Positions 48,867-57,000 of a DNA stretch of 64,000 nucleotides are shown here, piece by piece. Numbering within the stretch: position 1 is the first letter of the stretch; every line of letters begins with the position of its first letter. Source of the DNA: Gallionellaceae bacterium (GTDB taxonomy: Bacteria > Pseudomonadota > Gammaproteobacteria > Burkholderiales > Thiobacillaceae); NCBI GenBank assembly GCA_028714875.1, contig JAQTLN010000007.1, forward strand, positions 1 through 64,000, given 5' to 3'. Both the position numbers and the translations under genes were made by a program. The notes below the pieces were generated by a model. That model saw only the letters and a list, made by a program, of their open reading frames with translations. It was not told the origin of the DNA and searched no databases.

Positions 48867-49724
48867 TCATGTCGGCATCTTCGGCACAAACCAGCGCCGC
48901 TCGCCATCCCTGATCACCCGCAACGGATGGCCATAAAGGCGTGAGAGGCCGGCGGCGTCGAGTGCTGTTTCGCTGTCGCCCAATTCATGTTCGCCCGCGC
49001 CATGCAGCAACAGCGCCTGGTCGCTGTAGCGCGCGGCCAGGTTGACGTCGTGCAGCACCATGACCAGCGCGGCGCCGCCTTCACGGGCGCGGCGGCTGAA
49101 CAGCTCCAGCATGGCGATCTGGTGGTTGAGGTCGAGATGTGCCAGGGGTTCGTCGAGCAGATACAGCCGGGGCGCCTGCACCAGCAGGGTGGCGAGCGCC
49201 ACGCGTTGACGTTCGCCACCGGAAAGGGTGTGGATCGAACGCGCCGCCAGGTCCGCCAGACCCACCGCCGCCAAGGCTTCGCGCGCCAGAGTTTCATCCG
49301 CCTCGCTTTCCCAGTCCCAGCGCGAGAGGTGCGGGTGGCGGCCGATCAGCACGGTTTCCAGCACGCTGGCGCTGAAGGCATCGCCCTGATGTTGCGGCAA
49401 CAGCCCGCGCAACCGTGCCGCGCCGCGCGGGCCAAGGGCGGCGTAGCCGTGGCCGTCCAGTTCCAGCGCGCCCGCCTCGGGCCGCGCGAGACCGGCCAGG
49501 GTATGCAGCAAAGTGGTCTTGCCGACGCCGTTGCGGCCCAGGATGGCGAGGCGCTCGCCGGGATGGAGGGCGAGGTTCAAGCCAGCCACAACCGTCTTGC
49601 CGCCGATGGAGACCGCGAGGTCGTGGGCCGTTAGCAGAGAGCTGTAGCGCCGGCTTCCAGCCGGCTCGTTCGTCTGATCAGAGTAACGAAGCCGGCTGGA
49701 AGCCGGCGCTACATTCGCGCTCAT
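48867..49724 (-). CDS. btuD: Cobalamin ABC transporter ATP-binding protein; N-terminus encoded by a repeat
   Basis: 285 residues. Walker A ILGRNGVGKTTLLHTLAGL, signature LSGGERQRVALA, Walker B YLLDEPLAHLD, H-loop VMVLHDVN: a FecE/BtuD-type ATPase. The conserved protein begins near LLTAHDLAVSIGG. Residues ~5-28 (VAPASSRLRYSDQ.. PAGSRRYSS) are a translated family C repeat, and the ATG at 49722-49724 overlaps the btuC stop (ATGA). With BtuC it imports cobalamin from BtuF. Confidence 0.92.
   Translation of the reverse strand: MSANVAPASSRLRYSDQTNEPAGSRRYSSLLTAHDLAVSIGGKTVVAGLNLALHPGERLAILGRNGVGKTTLLHTLAGLARPEAGALELDGHGYAALGPRGAARLRGLLPQHQGDAFSASVLETVLIGRHPHLSRWDWESEADETLAREALAAVGLADLAARSIHTLSGGERQRVALATLLVQAPRLYLLDEPLAHLDLNHQIAMLELFSRRAREGGAALVMVLHDVNLAARYSDQALLLHGAGEHELGDSETALDAAGLSRLYGHPLRVIRDGERRWFVPKMPT
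49643..49712. repeat. Repeat family C coding for the btuD N-terminus
   Basis: TGTAGCGCCGGCTTCCAGCC.. CGTCTGATCAGAG.. GGCTGGAAGCCGGCGCTACA: a full palindrome. Confidence 0.9.
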
Positions 49725-50713
49725 GCCTGATCCATCCGTGGCGCGCGCGCCAAAAGAAACAGAAATACCGGCACGCCGATGAGCGCGGTGAGCACGCCCA
49801 CCGGCAGTTGCTGCGGGGCGATGACGCTGCGCGCCAGAGTGTCGGCCAAGGTGAGCAGGGCGCCGCCCGCGAGCGCGGCCGCCGGCAGCAGCAGACGCTG
49901 GTCGTTGCCCAGGGCGAGGCGCACCAGATGCGGTACCACCAGGCCGATGAAACCGACGCTGCCCACCGTGGTGACGGCGGCGGCGGTGAGCAGCGAGGCG
50001 AGGAAATAGAGCAGTAGGCGCAGGCGCGCCACGTTGGCCCCCAGGGTGGCGGCCAGCAGCGGCCCGCGCGCGAGCAGATTGAGTTCGCGCGCGAAGTACA
50101 GGGCGGCGGCGAGCCCCGCAGCTAGGGTCAGCAGCGCCGGCAGCGGGTCGCCGGCCTGGGCGGCGTCGCCCATCAACCAGAACAACATGCCGCGCAGGCG
50201 GTCTTCCGGCGCCAGCGAAAGCATCAGGGCCACCGCCGCGCCGCAGCCGGCGGCGACGATGACGCCGGTGAGCAGCAAACGGGTCTGGGTCCAACTGCCG
50301 TCACCGCGCGCCAGGCCGAACACCAGCCACATGGCGGCCAGCGCCCCGGTAAAGGCGGCGGCTTCGAGGCCGAAATTGGCGCTCACGCCCAACATCATGG
50401 CCGCCAGCGCCCCCACCGCCGCGCCGCCGGAAATGCCCAGCACATAAGGATCGGCCAGCGGATTGCGCAGCAACACCTGCATCAACGCCCCGGCCAGGGC
50501 GAGCAGGCCACCGCACGCGAAAGCCGCCAGCGCGCGCGGCAGTCTGAGGCCGCGCACGACCTCGATCGCCATGCCTTCGCCCCGGCCGGTCAGCGCCAGC
50601 CAGACCTCGCCCGGCCGCAGCGCGACACTCCCCGCCGCCAGCGCCAGCAACAGGCTGAGTGCCGCCGCGACAGCGAGCAGGCCAAGGATGAGGAGGGCGC
50701 GGGAGCGGTTCAT
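49721..50713 (-). CDS. btuC: Cobalamin ABC transporter permease (FecCD family)
   Basis: 330 residues, about ten membrane helices. FecCD motifs: RLPRALAAFACGGLLALAGALMQ, LRNPLADPYVLGISGGA and VGFIGLVVPHLVR. Two BtuC form the channel with BtuD. Family membership alone cannot separate siderophore from B12 uptake, but the position between cobO and btuD behind a cobalamin riboswitch settles it. A family A element lies just upstream. Confidence 0.93.
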   Translation of the reverse strand: MNRSRALLILGLLAVAAALSLLLALAAGSVALRPGEVWLALTGRGEGMAIEVVRGLRLPRALAAFACGGLLALAGALMQVLLRNPLADPYVLGISGGAAVGALAAMMLGVSANFGLEAAAFTGALAAMWLVFGLARGDGSWTQTRLLLTGVIVAAGCGAAVALMLSLAPEDRLRGMLFWLMGDAAQAGDPLPALLTLAAGLAAALYFARELNLLARGPLLAATLGANVARLRLLLYFLASLLTAAAVTTVGSVGFIGLVVPHLVRLALGNDQRLLLPAAALAGGALLTLADTLARSVIAPQQLPVGVLTALIGVPVFLFLLARAPRMDQA

Positions 50714-50718
50714 CTACG

Positions 50719-50816
50719 CCCCCCTTTTCCAAAGGGGGGCGGGGGGGGATTTTCGGAGGTTCCGAAGTGGGTGAGCGCGAAAAAATCCCCCCCGCCCCCC
50801 TTTGGAAAAGGGGGGT
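50719..50816. repeat. Repeat family A between cobO and btuC
   Basis: CCCCCTTTTCCAAAGGGGGG, CGGGGGGGGATTTTC, spacer, AAATCCCCCCCGCCCCCC, TTTGGAAAAGGGGGG: a complete nested element directly ahead of btuC. Confidence 0.92.
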
Positions 50817-50843
50817 GAACTTCACGCGTGCGCGCTGGCAGAC

Positions 50844-51443
50844 TCACAAATCCACCCCCGCCTGCGCCTTCACTCCGGCGCGATAAGCATGTTTCACGTC
50901 GGCGATGTCGCTCACCGTGTCGGCGGCATCACACAGCGCTTGCGACGCCGCGCGGCCGGTGACGACGACGTGCTGCATCAGCGGGCGCGCGGCGAGGTCG
51001 GCCAGCACGGTTTCCGAATCCAGCCAGCCGTAGCTGAGCAGATAGGTGAGTTCGTCCAGCACCACCAGGCCGATGCCGGGGTCGCGCAGCATCTGCCGCG
51101 CAACCTCCCAGCCCTGTTTCGCGGTGGCGATGTCGCGCTCCAGGTTCTGCGTGTCCCAGGTGAAGCCCTCGCCCAGGACATGCCATTCGACCCCGGCCTG
51201 TTTGCCGAGAAAGGCTTCCTCGCCGGTGTCGGAACGACTCTTGATGAACTGCGCCACGCCCACTTTCATGCCGTGGCCCAAGGCGCGCGCGACCATGCCG
51301 AAAGCGGAGGAGGACTTGCCCTTGCCGTTGCCGGTGAGCACCAGAAGCAGACCCTTCTCTTTGTCGGCGCGGGCGATGTTCGCGTCGATTACCGCCTTCT
51401 TTTTCGCCATGCGCGTGGCGTGGCGTTCGGCTTTGTCGTTCAT
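50844..51443 (-). CDS. cobO: Cob(I)yrinic acid a,c-diamide adenosyltransferase (CobA/CobO type)
   Basis: 199 residues. P-loop TGNGKGKSSSAFG (GNGKGKS at 38-44), VAQFIKSR, LVVLDELTYLL and VVVTGRAA are CobA/CobO/BtuR marks. It transfers the adenosyl group of ATP to the Co(I) of corrinoids, capturing imported vitamin. GGAGAC precedes the start. It is the second gene of the btuB-led group. Confidence 0.95.
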   Translation of the reverse strand: MNDKAERHATRMAKKKAVIDANIARADKEKGLLLVLTGNGKGKSSSAFGMVARALGHGMKVGVAQFIKSRSDTGEEAFLGKQAGVEWHVLGEGFTWDTQNLERDIATAKQGWEVARQMLRDPGIGLVVLDELTYLLSYGWLDSETVLADLAARPLMQHVVVTGRAASQALCDAADTVSDIADVKHAYRAGVKAQAGVDL

Positions 51444-51459
51444 GGGGTCTCCTTAATCG

Positions 51460-51544
51460 GTAGGTCGAGTCGGGCGCGGCCGTAACCCGACCATTGGCGG
51501 TGAATTGTCGGGTTACGCGATGAAGCCGCTAACCCGACCTACGG
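51460..51544. repeat. Repeat family D variant between btuB and cobO
   Basis: GTAGGTCGAGTCGGG.. GTAACCCGACC.. GTCGGGTTACGCG.. GCTAACCCGACCTACGG; same outline as the 16354 array with CCCGAC in place of CCTGAC. Confidence 0.75.
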
Positions 51545-51547
51545 GTT

Positions 51548-53485
51548 TCAGCCTTTCCACGCCAGTGTAATGAACAGCGAGCGTCCATCACCCGGATAGA
51601 GGGCGTGCGGTGCTGTCCAGCCGTCCTCATAGCCCACGGCGGCATAGCGCCGGTCGAACAGGTTTTTTGCGGAGAAGCGGGCAAGCCAAGCTCCCCAAGT
51701 TTTTTCGAGCGCAAGGTCAGCAGTGGCATGGCCGCTTTGCCGCGAGATGGAGTTGTCATAGTCGCCCCCATAGCGGCGGCTGCCCATAGCGTTGACCGAA
51801 AGCGACGCGCGGGTGTCTGTCTGTTGCCATTCCACTGCCAGCCGCCCCTGATGGCGAGGCACCAGGGGGATGTCTTTGCCGCTATTGGCGCCCGCGATGA
51901 ACCGCGCTTCGGTCCAGGCATAGGCGGCGGCCAGTGTCCACGGCCCGCCCAGGGGCAGACGGGCATCCAGTTCCAGTCCGGTGTGGCGGGTGGCATCGAG
52001 ATTTTCGTTCTGGAATGCGGTATTGCTCCAGGCGATTTCGTCTTTCAGGCGCAGGTCATACAGAGTGGCCTGCACACGGCGGCCGGCCTGTTTCCATTCG
52101 ATGCCGAGATCGGTGTGGCGGCCATGTTCGGGTTTCAGGTCGATACCCAGGCCGGTAAAAGTGGTCAGGTCGTCCACCTTGGGAAAGCGGAAGGTATAGC
52201 CCGCCTTGCCAAAGCCGCGCAGTCCAGCGCCCAGGTTCTGGCTGAAACCTACGTCCCAGGCGGATTTGCTGCGATCGTTAGCCAGTTGGCTGGCGGCACG
52301 GGTAATTGCCTGATCGACCTGCTGCCAGCGTCCGCCGAGGCTGAGGGTCAGGTCCGGGGTGGCGTCCCAGCCGGCCTGGCCGTAGAGCCCCAAGCTTTGC
52401 CGATCGAGATTGATCCGTTCATTGGGGGTGCCAAGAGCCGCGCCGCGCAAGGAACGGTAGTCGTTGTCATACCAGTCCAGGCCGAAGGTCGCGCGCACCG
52501 CACCGTTCTGGTAGCGCAGGCGTGGCGTCAAGGACCAGGTGCGGGTCCGGCTGTCGTTGTAGCTGCTCCAGGTGGCGATCCATGACTCGGCCTTTTCTTC
52601 CTCCAGTCCCAGTTCAGCGCTGAACTCCCACGCTGGATTCAGTCGCAGCCGCAATCCCGGCCGCAGAAAGGCGCCACGGCGGTCAAAGAAACTGCCCCCG
52701 GAGGCTTCTGCGGGATTGGCTTGGCGAGGATCTGCGTTGTATTGCGCGTCAGTGAGGGCACCGGGTAACTGCGAGTCCAGGCGGGACACCCCGAATGCCA
52801 GCAGACCTTTTTCTGAGCCGAGATCAGCTTCCAGTTGACCCGAGAAATTGCCGAGTTCTGTCTGATTGTGCTGGCGATAGTTGGCGCTTTGCGCGGCATT
52901 GGCGGCCAGGCGCCAGGCAAGCCCGTTATCTTTTCCAGCCAAGGCTGCGTCACCTTCCAGTGTGCCGAAACTACCCAGACGGACGCTGGCACTGCGTTCC
53001 GGGTGGTCGGCGGGCCGGCTGATGATGTTGATTACGGCGGTCATGGCATTGTCTCCATAAAGCACGGTACCGCTGCCACGAAGAACCTCAATTCGCTCGA
53101 CTTGATTCAACGCGATGGCATGCCAGTTATTGATGCCATTGGAATCCACGGAATTGAGCCGACGCCCGTCCAGCAAGACGGCGACATGGCTGTTGCCGGT
53201 TTCACCGAAGCCGCGTGCATCCAGCGAGGTGCTGACCGAATAAGCGCCGTACAGCGGCGAAACATGGAGGCCGGCAACCTGTTGCAGCAGTTCGGGCAGG
53301 TTGGTCGCACCGGAGTGTTCGATGATGTTTCGGTCTATCACAGTGACGGCCTGTGGTTCGCGAACCCCGGATTGGGCAAAGCGCGTGGCGCTGACCACGA
53401 TTTCATCAAGGCTGGGAATTTCCGCCGCCTGGACAGGCAGGGTGAACAGGCCGGCAATGAGTGCGGCCAGGGGGGTGCGTTGCAT
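51548..53485 (-). CDS. btuB: TonB-dependent cobalamin receptor (BtuB)
   Basis: 645 residues. Signal peptide to about residue 20 (LFTLPVQAAE), TonB box DEIVVSATRF at about 27-36, plug domain with TNLPELLQQVAGLHVS and RIEVLRGSGTVLYGDNAMTAVINI, then a 22-strand barrel ending in a C-terminal aromatic (FITLAWKG). It brings corrinoids across the outer membrane using TonB energy. A cobalamin riboswitch lies 170 bases upstream, which identifies the substrate. Confidence 0.95.
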   Translation of the reverse strand: MQRTPLAALIAGLFTLPVQAAEIPSLDEIVVSATRFAQSGVREPQAVTVIDRNIIEHSGATNLPELLQQVAGLHVSPLYGAYSVSTSLDARGFGETGNSHVAVLLDGRRLNSVDSNGINNWHAIALNQVERIEVLRGSGTVLYGDNAMTAVINIISRPADHPERSASVRLGSFGTLEGDAALAGKDNGLAWRLAANAAQSANYRQHNQTELGNFSGQLEADLGSEKGLLAFGVSRLDSQLPGALTDAQYNADPRQANPAEASGGSFFDRRGAFLRPGLRLRLNPAWEFSAELGLEEEKAESWIATWSSYNDSRTRTWSLTPRLRYQNGAVRATFGLDWYDNDYRSLRGAALGTPNERINLDRQSLGLYGQAGWDATPDLTLSLGGRWQQVDQAITRAASQLANDRSKSAWDVGFSQNLGAGLRGFGKAGYTFRFPKVDDLTTFTGLGIDLKPEHGRHTDLGIEWKQAGRRVQATLYDLRLKDEIAWSNTAFQNENLDATRHTGLELDARLPLGGPWTLAAAYAWTEARFIAGANSGKDIPLVPRHQGRLAVEWQQTDTRASLSVNAMGSRRYGGDYDNSISRQSGHATADLALEKTWGAWLARFSAKNLFDRRYAAVGYEDGWTAPHALYPGDGRSLFITLAWKG

Positions 53486-53587
53486 GGTGAATCATCCTTT
53501 TTCGTTCCCGGCGTCCCCGCCGGAAAAAGCTGAATACGCGGGCCGAAAAAGGGGGGTGGTGGGTGTCTCGGTCGAATCAACCGTTGC

Positions 53588-53624
53588 TCCCTCACCCCGG
53601 CCCTCTCCCGATGGGAGAGGGGGG
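53588..53624. repeat. Repeat family B hairpin between riboswitch and btuB
   Basis: CCCTCTCCC-GAT-GGGAGAGGG (53601-53621) with the flanking GGTGAGGGAGC seen in the cobQ copy. It is 34 bases past the aptamer on the minus strand. Confidence 0.85.
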
Positions 53625-53654
53625 AAGTGCCGCCCTCCGCGGCCCGCGTGCCTG

Positions 53655-53820
53655 CTTCGGGCCGGTCTCCGGGCTCGCGCTTGAAGTTTTTCGCCTTCCC
53701 ATCTTGCGACAGTGGCCGTGTGAAAAACCGTTGAGCGCTTACCGTTGCGGGGGCAGCACAGGCTTTGAAGTTGAACTTCGTACCTGTTTCCCGTTTCACT
53801 CCTTATCAGGGAGCACCAGA
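53655..53820 (-). promoter_or_regulatory. Cobalamin (adenosylcobalamin) riboswitch controlling btuB
   Basis: Read on the minus strand, the element has GGTGC..AAACGGGAAACAGGT, the B12 box GCTGCCCCCGCAACGGTAAG, then CCACTG, GGGAAGGC and the 3' part GAGCCCGGAGACCGGCC. These blocks and their order match the cobalamin riboswitch consensus. It lies upstream of btuB and should shut off the btuB-cobO-btuC-btuD group when adenosylcobalamin is plentiful. The expression platform between it and btuB contains a family B repeat hairpin. Confidence 0.95.
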
Positions 53821-53914
53821 AGCGGGCGGCAGTGTAGTGGAGGGGGGCAGGGGTGGCTATCCCTCCGTGGAGGTAATGCGCTTATCCGAGATTGTCCATT
53901 CACCGAAGTCGGTA

Positions 53915-53986
53915 TGTAGCGCAGGCGTCCCGCCTGCTTCGTTCTTCTGATCAGGCCCACGAAGCAGGCGGGACGCCCGCGCTACA
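53915..53986. repeat. Repeat family C between hrpA and the riboswitch
   Basis: TGTAGCGCAGGCGTCCCGCC.. TTCTGATCAGGCC.. GGCGGGACGCCCGCGCTACA: full palindrome in the 3' region of hrpA. The stretch 53486-54016 otherwise holds only the riboswitch and the family B hairpin. Confidence 0.9.
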
Positions 53987-54016
53987 GGTGATCTTCCGGC
54001 TAATGGGGCTTCGGGT

Positions 54017-57000
54017 TTATCCGACGATTTCCGCCCAGCGTTTTTCCAGGCGTTTTACCGATACCGGTTCCGGTGTCTTCAGTTCTTGGGCGAATAGGGA
54101 GACGCGTAGTTCTTCCAACTGCCAGCGGAAAGCGTCAAGCAGCGGGTCATCGCGGCCCTGCGCTTTCTGGCGTTCCACGCGGTTGCGCCAGGCGGTGAGC
54201 AGCGGCGCCATTTCACGCTGCGCGGCGGAGTCGCGCGCGGGCTGGTTGGGGAGCTTGGCCAGGCGCATTTCCAGCGCCTTGAGATAGCGCGGCAGGTGGG
54301 CCAGGCGCTCGCCGGAGTGGGCGACCAGGAAGCCGGGAAAGACCAGGGCGTCGAGTTGTTCGCGCATGTCGGCGACAGGTGCTTTCCAGGCCGCGGGGGC
54401 TTTGGCCAGGGCTTGGGAAAGACGATGCGCGGCGGCGATGGATTCCGTGGTCGTGTTGGCCAGGCGGGCGCAGGTTTCCAGCAGGCGCGGGCGGATGGCT
54501 TGCGCGGCTTCGGCGAAGGCGGCCTGGCTGCGGATGTCGGCCACCTCGCGGGTGGACAGCACGGCGGCGGCCAGTACGTCGCGCGCCAGGCCGGGACAGG
54601 AGACGCCCTTGAACAACAGGGCGTATTGCAGGCAGGCGGGTTTCAGGCGCGCGGCCATGTCGCGCTCGCCTTGTTTCATCTGCTCGGGGAAGTTCAGCCA
54701 GATCAGGCGGGCGACGCCGAGGCGGTGCGCGGCGCGGGCTTCATCGGGATGGTCGAACAGGCGCAGATTGACCTGGCCATCCTCGCATTGCAGCGCCGGG
54801 AAGGCGGCAACGATGTGACCATCAGCCCGACTGCCGCTGTTGACCGTGGCGGTATCCGGCAGGTCGCCGAAGTCCCAATTCGTGATCCGCTCGCGCTGGA
54901 ACTGGCCCGCGGAGCGAGCCAGTTCCTCGCTGGCGGCGCTGCCCAGTTGTTGCCGCAAGGTGGTGAGATCGCGCCCTTCGGCCAGGGTCTTGCCGGTTTC
55001 GTCCTGCACCCGGAAATTCATGATCAGGTGCGGCGCGAGGACTTCCGGGCGCCAGGCATCGCGTGGGATGAGCTGGCCGGTGGATTTCGAGAGGAAGGCG
55101 GCAAGGGCGTCGGTGAGCGACGCCCCCCTTTTCCAAAGGGGGGCGGGGGGGATTTGTTCAGGTTGGCGCGCTGTTCCTGACGAAGAAATCCCCCCCCGCC
55201 CCCCTTTGGAAAAGGGGGGAGTGTCGAGACTTTCTCCAGCGGGGAGCAGGGCCGCAGCCGCCGCTTTTGCGTACTCCGGCACCGGCACGAAGGCGCGGCG
55301 GATGGATTGCGGCAGGCTTTTGATCAGGGCGGTGATCTTTTCTTCCAGCAGGCCGGGCACCAGCCATTCGCAGCGAGCCGGGGAAATCTGGTTGAGGGCG
55401 GCGAGCGGCACGATGAGGGTGACGCCATCGTCTTCCGTGCCGGGGTCGAATCGGTAGGTGAGCGGGTAGCGGGCGCCGTTGAGTTCGATCTGTGGCGGGA
55501 ATTCCTGTTCCTGCGTGTCGTGGCCGCTGTCCAGCAGGGTGGCGCGTTCCAGGTAGAGCAGGCGCGGCTGGGCTTTCTCCGCGTCACGACGCCATTTGTC
55601 GAATGCGGCGCCGTTGTGGATGCCTTGCGGCACGCGCGCGTCGAAAAAGGCGTACAGGCGATGTTCATCCACCACCAGGCGGGCGTTGCGGGCGCGGTGG
55701 GCGAGATCATCGATTTCTTCCAGCAGGCGGCGGTTGTGTTCGAACCAGGGCGCGCGGGTCTCGAATTCGCCCTCGACCAGGGCACCTCTTATGAACAACT
55801 CGCGCGAGAGCACCGGGTCGATCGGGCCGTAATGCACCTTGCGACCATTCACGATCGGCAGGCCGTACAGGGTGGCGCGCATCGCTGCCGCCACATGCGC
55901 CGGTTTCTTGGCCCAGTGCGGGTCGGAATAGGACACCTTGAGCAGGTGCTGGGCGGCGTGTTCGATCCACTCCGGCTCGATTTTCGCCACCATGCGCGCA
56001 TACACCCGCTTGGTTTCCACGATCTCGGAGGCGAGCAGCCACTTCGGTTTTTTCTTCACGCCGGAGCCGGGAAATATCCAGAACTTCATTTCCCGCGCGC
56101 CGAGATAGACGCCGTCCTCGGTGAGCATGCCGAGGTTGCCGAGGAGACCGGGGAGCAGGGCTTGATGCAGCGGGGCGTAGGGGATTTCTCCTAGCGGCTC
56201 GGGGGCAGGCGAGGACGCCTGCGCTACATGAGTTCCCTGTAGCGCAGGCGTCCCGCCTGCTCGTTCTTGCCTTTCCGCGACATGCCAGCCCATTTCCTTC
56301 ACCTGGGTGGTCAGTTGCGCATAGACGTCGCGCCATTCGCGCACCCGGTTGGGGGACAGGAAGTCGGCCTTTAGCGCGTCGCGGAACTTCTTCTGCGACT
56401 TGCGGTGGTGGCTGAGTTCGTCGATATGTGCCCAGAGTTTGAGCAGGCTGATGAAATCGGAATCAGGATCAACGAAGCGACGATGTTTCTGGTCGGCGGC
56501 TTCCTGCGCTTCCAGCGGCCGCTCGCGCGGATCCTGCACCGAGAGGAAGGCGGCGATGACCAGCATCTCATGCAGGCAGCCGCGATCTTTCGCGGCGATC
56601 AGCATGCGGCCGATGCGCGGGTCCACCGGCAGATGCGCGAGCTGTTTGCCGATGCCGGTCAGTCGTCCGCGCTCGTCCAGGGCGCCGAGTTCCGCGAGCA
56701 GTTGCTGGCCGTCACGGATGCGCTTGCCTTCAGGCACGTCGAGGAAGGGGAAGACCTCGATCTCCGGCAGCCTGAGCGATTTCATGCGCAGGATGACGCC
56801 GGCCAGCGAGGAACGCAGCAGTTCCGGCGTGGTGTATTTCTGCCGGCCAAGGAAATCGGCTTCGTCGTAGAGGCGGATACAGATGCCCGCCGCCACCCGC
56901 CCGCAACGCCCCGCGCGCTGGTTGGCGGCGGCTTGCGACACCTTTTCCACCTTGAGCTGTTCGATCTTGTTGCGGATGGAATAACGCTTCACCCGCGCCA

